Shown one piece after another: positions 1 to 7,119 of a stretch of DNA of 14,018 bases. Positions within the stretch are counted from its first letter, which is position 1, and each line of letters opens with the position of its first letter. The position numbers and the translations under genes are program-made. The notes below the pieces were generated by a model. The model ran no database searches, was not told the origin of the DNA, and saw nothing but the letters and a program-made list of their open reading frames with translations. The DNA is from JANFXS01 sp022791155 (GTDB taxonomy: Bacteria; Bacillota; Clostridia; Lachnospirales; Anaerotignaceae), in the NCBI GenBank assembly GCA_949743895.1, contig CATJUX010000091.1:1-14018 (forward strand), written 5' to 3'.

Positions 1-387
1 AAGAAAAGCGTTTTGTGCCGCCACTGTCATTGTGTCAGCATTATCTATAATATATATTTTATGATTATATTTATATGGCTTCACAGCAACGCTTTCAACA
101 ACCTGTTCCCTTATGTCATCAACACTAAAAGATTTTGTTTTCTCTGGTTTTGGATAAAACACGTCTATGTTGTTTTCGCTTTCGAAAGTCCGGCACGAAA
201 GGCAATGGCCGCAACCATTGCTGTTTTCACACAAAATTGCTTTTGCAAAAGTTTTTGCCACAAGCTTTTTTCCGCTTCCCGCATCGCCGCATATCATATA
301 TGCATGAGAAATTCTTCCGTTTTTAAGCGCCGATTTAAGATTTTTTATAAGCTGAAAGTTTCCTTTTATTTCTGAAAAACTATACAT
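1..387 (-). CDS. holB: DNA polymerase III delta-prime subunit, N-terminal part (runs off the window)
   Basis: This is the first 129 residues of the clamp-loader delta-prime subunit, which works with tau/gamma and delta to load the beta sliding clamp during replication. Visible features are a P-loop-like GDAGSGKK at residues 34-41, four zinc-ligand cysteines at 53, 59, 62 and 65 (the CGHCLSC block), and a Walker B-like IYIIDNADTM at 111-120. That AAA+ plus zinc-finger order is standard for HolB/DnaX-type clamp-loader proteins. The ATG at 387 is preceded by GAGG, which overlaps the stop codon of darA, so translation is probably coupled (8-base gap). Placement after tmk and darA is the usual Bacillota arrangement and favours holB over dnaX. 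The C-terminal part lies outside the window. Confidence 0.93.
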   Translation of the reverse strand, partial: MYSFSEIKGNFQLIKNLKSALKNGRISHAYMICGDAGSGKKLVAKTFAKAILCENSNGCGHCLSCRTFESENNIDVFYPKPEKTKSFSVDDIREQVVESVAVKPYKYNHKIYIIDNADTMTVAAQNAFL

Positions 388-395
388 ACTTTGCC

Positions 396-722
396 TCAAA
401 TTTTTAAGAATTTTTCAACATCCAAAACAAACACTGTTGCGCCGCCAACCTGAACTTCTATAGGTTTTCGCATGAAGCCATCAATATTTGTGTATGGTGT
501 GCTTTCCCCAACAACTTTTTTGCGTGTGCGGCATCTTTCCTCAAATATTCCAGTGACTTCTTTGACTCTGTCGTCATCAACGCCCGTTATCAGCGTTGTG
601 TTTCCAACTCTCAAAAATCCGCCCGTTGACGACATTTTGGTGACCATGAATCCTTTTTGATTTAATATGCGTATAATGTCATTGGCGTCTTCATCATGAA
701 CAATCGCTAAAACCAACTTCAT
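396..722 (-). CDS. darA: Cyclic-di-AMP receptor of the DarA/PstA (YaaQ) family, PII-like
   Basis: The 108-residue protein matches the length and pattern of Bacillus DarA (YaaQ), a trimeric PII-like protein that binds the second messenger cyclic-di-AMP. Visible family signatures are the start MKLVLAIV, the TKMSSTGGFLRVGNTT stretch at about 28-43, and the C-terminal VEVQ/VGGATVFVLDV pattern near 90-103. The TGGFLR and GNTT elements lie in the known nucleotide-binding region. It sits 15 bases after tmk and 8 bases before holB, so the three genes are probably co-transcribed. No membrane segment is seen, so it is cytosolic. Family knowledge gives the ligand; its downstream target is not known. Confidence 0.94.
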   Translation of the reverse strand: MKLVLAIVHDEDANDIIRILNQKGFMVTKMSSTGGFLRVGNTTLITGVDDDRVKEVTGIFEERCRTRKKVVGESTPYTNIDGFMRKPIEVQVGGATVFVLDVEKFLKI

Positions 723-737
723 AAAATCCCCTCCAGA

Positions 738-1355
738 CTAAAGTATTCTGCTGATGACCTCAACAACCTGTTTATGTACATCATCAACACTTCTTCCAGC
801 ATATATACGTTTAATTCTTTCCGGATATTTTTTTAAAAGTTCTTTATAACCGTTATATACATTGTAATGAAAGTCCATTTTTTCATTTTCTATTCTGTCA
901 AGAGTTTTTGAGGCTTCTTTTCTGAATATTCCCTTTTCGGGCTCCAAATCAAAAAAAAGGGTAATGTCTGGCATACATTTTGCCACAGCATGTTTGTTTA
1001 TATTTTCAACAAAATCAACACCAATGCCACGCGCAAACCCCTGATATGCAAAACTGCTGTCTATAAATCTGTCACAAACAACAACTTTTCCCTGTTCCAA
1101 AGCGGGCAATATAACTTCATCAACATGCTGTGCACGGCTTGCGGCATACAAAAACGCCTCTGTTTCGGCAGTCATTTTTTTGTTTTCGGCATCAAGGAGT
1201 ATGTCACGTATTTTCTCACCTATAGCTGTTCCCCCAGGCTCTCTTGTTAAAACAACTTCAAGCCCCTTTTTTTTAAGATAGTCAACAAGGAGAGCAATTT
1301 GTGTTGACTTGCCAACACCATCTGTTCCTTCTATAGTAATAAACAGTCCTTTCAT
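738..1355 (-). CDS. tmk: Thymidylate kinase (dTMP kinase)
   Basis: This 205-residue enzyme phosphorylates dTMP to dTDP with ATP in dTTP synthesis. The P-loop GTDGVGKS is at residues 10-17, the DR(F/Y) motif at 95-97 is followed by the SSFAYQG substrate loop, and REPGG is at 38-42. The region around 145-157 (FRKEASKTLDRIE) corresponds to the lid. Length is normal for the family. The open frame reaches back to 1400, but the ATG at 1355 gives the canonical MKGLFITIEG start; the GGAGG ahead of it has a somewhat long spacer of 11 bases. It leads the tmk-darA-holB cluster and has a good promoter just upstream. The yaaR gene that lies between darA and holB in Bacillus is absent here. Confidence 0.96.
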   Translation of the reverse strand: MKGLFITIEGTDGVGKSTQIALLVDYLKKKGLEVVLTREPGGTAIGEKIRDILLDAENKKMTAETEAFLYAASRAQHVDEVILPALEQGKVVVCDRFIDSSFAYQGFARGIGVDFVENINKHAVAKCMPDITLFFDLEPEKGIFRKEASKTLDRIENEKMDFHYNVYNGYKELLKKYPERIKRIYAGRSVDDVHKQVVEVISRIL

Positions 1356-1420
1356 ATCATAGACAGCCTCCAAACAAAATCTGAACCAAAATATAGTCAC
1401 AAAAACTTAATATATAATAT

Positions 1421-1449
1421 ATTATAACACAAAATAAATTAATTTACAA
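1421..1449 (-). promoter_or_regulatory. Sigma-A-type promoter for tmk-darA-holB
   Basis: On the minus strand, TTGTAA (1444-1449) and TATAAT (1421-1426) are separated by exactly 17 bases. The -10 box is preceded by TGT, an extended -10. The -35 box begins right after the lepB stop codon, so the cluster can be transcribed independently of lepB. The predicted leader is about 60 bases. This is from inspection only. Confidence 0.65.
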
Positions 1450-2022
1450 TCAATAAAATTTAATGCTGTCAAGCGGAAAAAATCTCATTATAACTTTTGC
1501 TGAAACTTCGCCCTCATCAACCGTTCCATAGTCACGGCTGTCCACACTTTCACTGCGGTTGTCTCCCATAACAAATATCTGTCCATCTCCAACCAAAATT
1601 TCCAACTCATCTTCAGGAATGCCATTGGCATATTCCTCATGCAAAATTTGTCCATTGACATATATATTTCCAAATTTTATTTCGACTTTGTCGCCTTCAA
1701 CAGCTATTATGCGCTTAACCATTTTGATATTTTTTCCGTTGACATTGTGGTTAAAGACAATGATGTCGCCTCTGTCATAAAAATCTATATATGCCAAAAT
1801 ACGGCTAACAATTATTCTGTCACCGTTATATAAAGTATTTTCCATTGAAGGGCCTTCAACCTTGACAGGGAAAAACACGAAAAAAAGCAGCAAAAATATC
1901 AAACTTGCTTCAAAAAATGCCTCAATCCAACTTTTAATATGATTTTTCACTCTCCAAACCTCTTTTTCAACACAATTCAATATATCTGAATTAAGTATAT
2001 CTTTATTATCATGTGTGTTCAA
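1450..2022 (-). CDS. lepB: Type I signal peptidase
   Basis: This is a single-anchor Gram-positive type I signal peptidase that cleaves signal peptides from exported pre-proteins on the outer face of the membrane. A membrane segment lies at about residues 38-52. The nucleophile is Ser59 in VEGPSMENTL, the general-base Lys103 sits in MVKRIIAVEGD, and the family box GDNR (153-156) is followed by SRDYG (162-166). The 190-residue length fits the family. The start is uncertain. The longest frame begins with TTG at 2022, which has no convincing ribosome binding site. GTG at 1950 has AGAGG eight bases ahead and would leave a short cytosolic tail typical of SipS-like enzymes (Ser at 35). No terminator is seen between it and tmk. 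Confidence 0.93.
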   Translation of the reverse strand: MNTHDNKDILNSDILNCVEKEVWRVKNHIKSWIEAFFEASLIFLLLFFVFFPVKVEGPSMENTLYNGDRIIVSRILAYIDFYDRGDIIVFNHNVNGKNIKMVKRIIAVEGDKVEIKFGNIYVNGQILHEEYANGIPEDELEILVGDGQIFVMGDNRSESVDSRDYGTVDEGEVSAKVIMRFFPLDSIKFY

Positions 2023-2124
2023 GGTTTTTAGATATAAAAAAGTTTTTTCGTAAAAAAGGTCAGATTTTAGCGTATGATGTAGATAATTTTATGAAAAATT
2101 CAGGCCATGTAGTTTATGGGAAAC

Positions 2125-2149
2125 CAGACGGAACTCAATGTCCCGTCTG
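2125..2149 (-). terminator. Stem-loop after the phosphoglucomutase gene, weak terminator
   Basis: A perfect 7-base-pair stem (CAGACGG at 2125-2131 with CCGTCTG at 2143-2149) encloses an 11-base loop about 20 bases past the pgcA stop. In the minus direction the stem is followed only by GTTTCCC, so the U-tract is poor. A second small stem (CCAT/ATGG, about 2104-2120) lies just beyond. It may act as a weak terminator or as a processing site. Confidence 0.4.
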
Positions 2150-2170
2150 AAATTGTGTGATATTGAAATT

Positions 2171-3904
2171 TTATATATTTTCAACCAATTCTGAAACATA
2201 TTTTTCCATGCTCACCAGTTTTTCTATTGAATCGTTGAGACTTTTCCCCTTGATTCCATAATATATTTTAATCTTTGGTTCTGTGCCGCTTGGCCTCACG
2301 CACACCCACGCACCTTCAGGAAGCGTATAGTGAAGCACATCGCTTGGCGGAAGATTGTTTGTTTCCGTTTCGCCTGTCTCCATGTTTCTGAAAGTCTTTT
2401 CCTTATAATCTCTGAGCCATTGAACCTTCAGCCCGTCAAATTCTTTTGGAGGATTTTTTCTTAGGCTTTCCATAATATATTTGATTTTTTCAACACCCTC
2501 AATGCCCTTAAGTGTTATGGATTTGATTCCCTCGCGATAAAATCCATATTTTTCATATATCTCCATGAGCCCGTCATATAACGTTATGCCTTTGTTTTTG
2601 TAATAAGCAGCCATTTCAGCCACAAGCATTGAGGCCACAACAGCGTCTTTATCTCTTGCATATGTGCCTGCCAAACAGCCATAGCTTTCCTCAAAGCCAA
2701 ATTCAAATGTGTGAGAACCGCTTTCCTCAAACTGTTTGATTTTTTCACCTATATATTTAAATCCAGTTAAAACATCGAAAACTTCAACATCATATTCGGC
2801 GGCAATTGGTTTAATCATTTCAGTTGTGACAATTGTTTTGACCAAAGCGCCATTTTTGCCCAAAGTTCCTTTTGCCTTTTTTTGTCCAAGGACATATTCT
2901 GTCAAAAGCGCGCCTGTCATGTTTCCTGTCAAAACAACATATTCACCGTCATTATTTTTAACCACAACTCCAATTCTGTCAGCATCAGGGTCTGTTCCAA
3001 TTATGACGTCTGCACTTTCTTTTTTTGCAATTTCCAAAGCCAGTTTGAAAACCTTTGGATCTTCAGGGTTTGGATAGCCAACAGTTGAAAAATTTTTGTC
3101 AGGAAGCTCCTGTTCAGGCACAACAAAGACATTTTTGAACCCAATTTCTTTCAATATGCGTCTCACCGGTTTGTTGCCTGTGCCATGAAGCGGTGTGTAT
3201 ACAATTTTTATGCTGTCGGCCATTTTCAAAACTGTGTCGCCATTTATTGACTGCTCTTTAAGTTTTTCGATATATGCGCTGTCAATCTCACTTCCTATTA
3301 TTTCATAAAGCCCTTTGTTTTTGGCTTCTTCAACTGACATTTCCTTAACACTGTCATATTCTTCAACTTTGTTAACTTTGTCAATTATCATTCCATCTTT
3401 TGGATATGGCACTTGTCCCCCATCTGGGCCATAGACTTTGTAGCCATTATATTCCGGTGGATTGTGGCTTGCTGTTATCACAATTCCAGCATCACAACCC
3501 AAATGTCTAACTGTGAAAGAGAGTTCCGGAGTTGGCCTGAGTTCATCAAAAACATAAGCCTTGATTCCATTTGCCGCAAGAACTGTGCCTGCCCTTTCGG
3601 CAAACTGAGGGCTTTGGTTTCTTGAATCATAAGCAATTGCAACACTTAGGTTCTTTTTTCCCTGGTTTTCTTCAATTATATAGTCGGCGAGGCCCTGTGT
3701 GGCGCGGCCAACTGTATATTTGTTCATTCTGTTTGTTCCGGCGCCTATTATGCCTCTTAAGCCTCCTGTGCCAAATTCAAGATCTTTGTAGAACCTTTCC
3801 TCAATTTCCTTTTTGTCATTTTCAATTGCTCTAAGTTCTTTTTTCGTTTCTTCATCAAAATACTGGCAGTCAAGCCAACTCCTATACCTTTCCATGTAGT
3901 CCAT
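2171..3904 (-). CDS. pgcA: Alpha-phosphoglucomutase (phosphohexomutase superfamily)
   Basis: The 577-residue enzyme interconverts glucose 1-phosphate and glucose 6-phosphate, feeding UDP-glucose for wall glycopolymers and glycolipids. All four superfamily sites are visible: the phosphoserine loop TASHNP with Ser146, the metal-binding DPDADR at 305-310, the sugar-binding GFEESYG at 403-409, and the C-terminal phosphate-binding RPSGTEPK near 537-544. Length matches Bacillus PgcA (about 580) rather than the roughly 450-residue GlmM or ManB types. The ATG at 3904 is chosen because GGAGG lies 7-8 bases ahead; the longer frame to 3949 would overlap the preceding gene. It follows the PEGA protein gene by 37 bases, so the two are probably one operon. 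Phosphomannomutase activity cannot be excluded. Confidence 0.94.
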   Translation of the reverse strand: MDYMERYRSWLDCQYFDEETKKELRAIENDKKEIEERFYKDLEFGTGGLRGIIGAGTNRMNKYTVGRATQGLADYIIEENQGKKNLSVAIAYDSRNQSPQFAERAGTVLAANGIKAYVFDELRPTPELSFTVRHLGCDAGIVITASHNPPEYNGYKVYGPDGGQVPYPKDGMIIDKVNKVEEYDSVKEMSVEEAKNKGLYEIIGSEIDSAYIEKLKEQSINGDTVLKMADSIKIVYTPLHGTGNKPVRRILKEIGFKNVFVVPEQELPDKNFSTVGYPNPEDPKVFKLALEIAKKESADVIIGTDPDADRIGVVVKNNDGEYVVLTGNMTGALLTEYVLGQKKAKGTLGKNGALVKTIVTTEMIKPIAAEYDVEVFDVLTGFKYIGEKIKQFEESGSHTFEFGFEESYGCLAGTYARDKDAVVASMLVAEMAAYYKNKGITLYDGLMEIYEKYGFYREGIKSITLKGIEGVEKIKYIMESLRKNPPKEFDGLKVQWLRDYKEKTFRNMETGETETNNLPPSDVLHYTLPEGAWVCVRPSGTEPKIKIYYGIKGKSLNDSIEKLVSMEKYVSELVENI

Positions 3905-3941
3905 ATATCTTCCTCCTTCATAACACATATGACACAAAATA

Positions 3942-5417
3942 TTAATCAAAATTTACATTCACTGTCTTTTCAGGCCCACTCACTGTAATGCTCACATATT
4001 TGTCATCGTGTCCGTCTATCTCGCCCATAATCACGTGTTCTCCATACGGCAACGTGACCATAACAGGCGAAACCCCTATATATTCACCATTAACATATAT
4101 TTTGGCCCAGCTTGGATCTGAGTGAATTGTCACTTTCCCTTCAGGCTCATTGTTTTCCAAATTTTGGCTTTCAACCGGCTTAAGTTCAACATCAACGCTT
4201 ATCGGTTTGTCTGAAACATAAACTTCAGTGCTCCATTTTTCATATCCCTCTTTCTCAACCTCCAATTTCACAGCGCCAGCTGGAACTTCTACAATCGTGC
4301 TGCTTTCAGTATACTTTTCGCCATTGACATATATTGTATAATCCTTGACATTGACATTTATGTCAATGAACAACTTCTTTTCCTCTTTCATTTTTACATT
4401 TGACAAATCAACATCAACTCTGTCTTTTTCTCTTATATTGACATTTGTTTTATAATCATCAATGTTGTCTCCTGTCACCAAAATCTCATGGTTTCCAACA
4501 GCCACTTCCATCAATTCGCTTTCGGTCAAAACTTCTTTGCCATCAATTTTTATGTTGACATTCTCAATGTTGCTTCCATTTTTAATCAAAATATAACCAT
4601 GTCCGCTTTCAACAATAACGCTGTAAACGCTGTTTCCCACTCCTTTTAGTGTCAGTTTGTCTGTTTTTGAAATGTCATTGGCCGAAACTTCTTTTTCATC
4701 GTTCAAAAAATAAATTTTCTCTCCAAACGAATATTTTTTCTCGTTCAAAACAATCTTTTTTTCAGAAGCGTCAATTTCAACGCCTTCTGCATTCTCAATT
4801 TTCCACGCATCTGCTGGAATCACAACAGATGCTGCTGTATTTGAGTCATCAGCCTCTTTTATTGAAACAACATCTCCAATGCTTAAATCGTAATAGCTTA
4901 TCTCCGCTCCGTGTTCATCTTTGAACTCGGTGCTTCCATCTATGACGACATTTGTGTTCGTTTTATTTTCTATATCATATATTCTAAGGTTTCTGTCAGT
5001 TCCAACATTTGTGACAACACCATAGACAGAATTTTTATTTTTTTCAACAACACTTGGTTTGCTTGAAACATCATTTTCATTTTTAATATTAATGTCGTTT
5101 TGCTTTTCAACTTTGGGAATATTCCTGTCATATCCCCCCATTTTTGAAACAAACACAACTGCAAATATCAAAACAAAAATAATAATTCCGCCTATTATGC
5201 TAAGCTTCACAAGCCCGCCTGAAAGTATTCCGCCGTCTCTATTTGTTTTTCTTCCACCATTTCCATTTCTATTTTTTCTCATAATTATGTCCTCACCAAA
5301 ATCTGTTGTTCTTTCAAAGTTGATATTCGCACTTTTTCTAATTTCATCATTTATACTATCAATTCTGACTGTTTCTCCGAAGTCTTTGCTGTCATCTTCA
5401 AAGTTATAATTGCTCAT
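3942..5417 (-). CDS. PEGA-repeat membrane protein with single membrane helix
   Basis: This 491-residue protein has a charged cytosolic N-terminus (about 1-65), one membrane helix (about 69-91) and a large outer part. The outer part starts with a low-complexity Asn/Lys/Glu linker. One or two beta-rich modules follow (about 130-270), the first with a DUF5666-like pattern (SVYGVVTNVG, then DLSIGDVVSI). Three PEGA-like modules come last, at about 275-337, 349-413 and 428-490; the last carries PSWAKIYVNGEYIGVSPV. PEGA domains are beta-sandwich modules found in surface proteins. The ATG at 5417 follows an AAGGGTGA ribosome site by five bases, which is better than the GTG at 5426. The cytosolic tail contains two similar acidic Thr-bearing segments (KDFGETVRI and RTTDFGEDI). 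The function is unknown; a wall-associated or scaffolding role is an inference from architecture and from the phosphoglucomutase gene next to it. Confidence 0.85.
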   Translation of the reverse strand: MSNYNFEDDSKDFGETVRIDSINDEIRKSANINFERTTDFGEDIIMRKNRNGNGGRKTNRDGGILSGGLVKLSIIGGIIIFVLIFAVVFVSKMGGYDRNIPKVEKQNDINIKNENDVSSKPSVVEKNKNSVYGVVTNVGTDRNLRIYDIENKTNTNVVIDGSTEFKDEHGAEISYYDLSIGDVVSIKEADDSNTAASVVIPADAWKIENAEGVEIDASEKKIVLNEKKYSFGEKIYFLNDEKEVSANDISKTDKLTLKGVGNSVYSVIVESGHGYILIKNGSNIENVNIKIDGKEVLTESELMEVAVGNHEILVTGDNIDDYKTNVNIREKDRVDVDLSNVKMKEEKKLFIDINVNVKDYTIYVNGEKYTESSTIVEVPAGAVKLEVEKEGYEKWSTEVYVSDKPISVDVELKPVESQNLENNEPEGKVTIHSDPSWAKIYVNGEYIGVSPVMVTLPYGEHVIMGEIDGHDDKYVSITVSGPEKTVNVNFD

Positions 5418-5478
5418 AAGAATCACCCTTACAGTTTAATACAAACTTAGATCAAATTTGACATTGATGTTTATATTT

Positions 5479-5507
5479 ATTGTAATATTTTATCGCAAAT
5501 ATATCAA
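5479..5507 (-). promoter_or_regulatory. Sigma-A-type promoter for the PEGA protein and pgcA
   Basis: On the minus strand, TTGATA (5502-5507) and TACAAT (5479-5484) are separated by 17 bases. Each box matches the consensus at five of six positions. The predicted leader is about 55 bases. It lies after a terminator-like hairpin, so it would start a fresh transcript. Confidence 0.7.
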
Positions 5508-5554
5508 GAAAAATTAATGTTCCATTTCTTAAATGTTTCTGTAATATAAAATAT

Positions 5555-5572
5555 TGGGCGCCAAAGCACCCA
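5555..5572 (-). terminator. Intrinsic terminator after the MPN-LysM gene
   Basis: In the minus direction a 7-base-pair stem, TGGGTGC with GCGCCCA (one G-U pair), closes on the tetraloop TTTG and is followed by AATATTTTATATT. It lies 33 bases past the stop codon at 5605. The tract is interrupted by A residues, so efficiency may be partial. Confidence 0.6.
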
Positions 5573-5604
5573 TTCACATTTCAAAAGCTATGTATATTCC
5601 AATT

Positions 5605-6885
5605 TTAATTTCCGCCTATGTCCTTAGGGATTATAAGCCTCTGCCCACTGTATATAAATCCTTCAGCGTTAAGGCCATTCGCCTCAATTATGTCATAGAC
5701 CCCCTCATCATTTCCATAAAACTGTTTGCTTATATAAAGCAGATTGTCTCCTGCTTCAACATAATATATAAAATAGTCATTTTCCGCAATCGGCCTTTGG
5801 TTTTCAGTTTCGGTTTCATCTTTTATTGATACGTTTTTGTCACGCATTTGTTCCTGAGTTTCATCATCTTTAACTTCATTATAAACTTCATCTGTTTTTT
5901 TCGCCTCATTTTCTTTTTTGACGGCAAAAACCTGCTTTGCAGTGTCATCCATGAATTCCCTCATGTCATCATATGAAACTCTCACATCGGCTATCTCGCG
6001 TTCAAGCTTCTGTATTCTTCCACTGTTGGAGAAAAGTCCAGAAATCATAAACACAAACAAAAAACATAAAATTCCACATCCAACTGCCGTGGCAACTTTT
6101 CTCTCAAATATGGCCCGCCGTCTTCTTTCATCTTTTTGTTTCAATATTTCTCTGATTTTTTCGGCTGCGTCTGGCCTTTCTGTGCTGACCTGCTTTCTAA
6201 GCGCTCTTATTCTTGCCCTTTCTGTGATTTCAATGAGCCTTTGAACAGCCATTTTTCCAGAACTCATCAAACCAGTTGGTTTCTCTTGTGGCGTTTCTGT
6301 CTGCTTTATGATTCCATTTTCTATTATATAATTTTGCATGTCTTCATTTTTTTCATAATATATAAAATATCCCCTTGACTGGCGCATGTCTGTCAAATTT
6401 TTTTCATAACAATAAAACGCATCTGAGCGCTCAACAGGGTCTATAACAAACAGCAGCTGCCAAATTTCTTCAAAACACCTTCTGTGAAATGCCAAGTCTC
6501 TTGTTATAAGGCTTGTTCCAAAATCCGGCTGAACATGAACCCAGCCAACAACCGTGAGTTCCTTAAAATATTTTTCTTTTTGTGAGACAATATAGTTCCA
6601 GCTGTCCTCTGTGAAACAAATGTCATCATCATTATATTCTGTTGCCACTCCTTCAACAGCTCCGCTAATCATGACAACTTTTGTTCCTTCAACTTCAAAA
6701 AACTTTCCAATTAAAACGGCAAGTTTTTCTCCCCCTCCAAATTTAGCAAATTGATAAAGATATGTATAAACGTAATCCTCAATGTATATTTTTATTTCTT
6801 TATCTATATTCCCCATTTGCTTTATATTTGCCGGGAACTTAAACTCATTTTGCTCCTTGTTTTTCGTCGGCTGCCTTTTTCCCAT
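5605..6885 (-). CDS. Membrane protein with degenerate JAB/MPN-like domain and external LysM domain
   Basis: This 426-residue protein has three parts. The N-terminal ~160 residues resemble a JAB/MPN (JAMM) fold: Glu53 in EKLAVLIG, then VVGWVHVQPDFG and SLITRDLAFH, which parallel the canonical GWxHSHPxFG and LSxxD motifs. His117 and Asp130 are present, but the second histidine of HxH is Gln119 and the usual Ser position is Ile, so metal-dependent hydrolysis is doubtful. A basic linker (about 220-260) leads to one membrane helix (about 264-285), then a coiled-coil and acidic region. A C-terminal LysM domain (about 375-422, YYVEAGDNLLYISKQFYG to GQRLIIP) binds wall glycan in known proteins. The ATG at 6885 is preferred over GTG at 6888 because AGGAGG lies seven bases ahead. 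The function is unknown; it may link a cytosolic partner to peptidoglycan. Confidence 0.85.
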   Translation of the reverse strand: MGKRQPTKNKEQNEFKFPANIKQMGNIDKEIKIYIEDYVYTYLYQFAKFGGGEKLAVLIGKFFEVEGTKVVMISGAVEGVATEYNDDDICFTEDSWNYIVSQKEKYFKELTVVGWVHVQPDFGTSLITRDLAFHRRCFEEIWQLLFVIDPVERSDAFYCYEKNLTDMRQSRGYFIYYEKNEDMQNYIIENGIIKQTETPQEKPTGLMSSGKMAVQRLIEITERARIRALRKQVSTERPDAAEKIREILKQKDERRRRAIFERKVATAVGCGILCFLFVFMISGLFSNSGRIQKLEREIADVRVSYDDMREFMDDTAKQVFAVKKENEAKKTDEVYNEVKDDETQEQMRDKNVSIKDETETENQRPIAENDYFIYYVEAGDNLLYISKQFYGNDEGVYDIIEANGLNAEGFIYSGQRLIIPKDIGGN

Positions 6886-6919
6886 CACAAAGCCTCCTTA
6901 GTATTAATGGTTTAGATAA

Positions 6920-6928
6920 AATATACCA
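6920..6928 (-). promoter_or_regulatory. Possible extended -10 promoter for the MPN-LysM gene
   Basis: On the minus strand, TGGTATATT forms an extended -10 (TGn plus TATATT) about 35 bases ahead of the start codon. No good -35 is present at the right distance; TTTACA occurs but about 22 bases away. This is a tentative call. Confidence 0.35.
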
Positions 6929-6960
6929 CTTTGTGCATGAAAATTTTTGTAAAATCTTAG

Positions 6961-7053
6961 GCATACCGCGTTATTTTTACCGCCAAATTCAGGTATGCGG
7001 GCTTATAAAAACACTTTTTATTTTAGAAAATTTTATAAACCCGCATATTGCCT
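6961..7053. repeat. Cluster of three related inverted-repeat arms
   Basis: Arm B (6991-7010, AGGTATGCGGGCTTATAAAA) is nearly the reverse complement of arm C (7031-7053), which differs by a 3-base insertion and one mismatch; the loop between them is 20 bases. A third arm, GCATACC at 6961-6967, is also complementary to GGTATGC inside arm B. Arm B can therefore pair with either neighbour. It lies between the dehydrogenase stop and the MPN-LysM start. It could be a terminator, a mutually exclusive hairpin pair, or the remnant of a small repeat element. No clean U-tract follows on either strand. Confidence 0.7.
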
Positions 7054-7119
7054 CACAAAACATCAAAGTTATATAAATCAAAATAAACACAAATCTTTGT
7101 TTTTTTGTTTCAATTATTC

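Noticed and set aside
13..375. 120-residue plus-strand open frame
   Set aside because: It is the antisense of holB, whose minus-strand frame has P-loop, zinc and Walker B motifs.
1356..1400. N-terminal extension of thymidylate kinase
   Set aside because: The extra 15 residues precede the canonical MKGLFITIEG start and would remove the ribosome site from a leader position.
2023..2170. Possible riboswitch with two consecutive hairpins
   Set aside because: It does not match the conserved cores I know (cyclic-di-GMP, guanidine, fluoride, tetrahydrofolate, ZTP), and its position after pgcA fits a weak terminator better.
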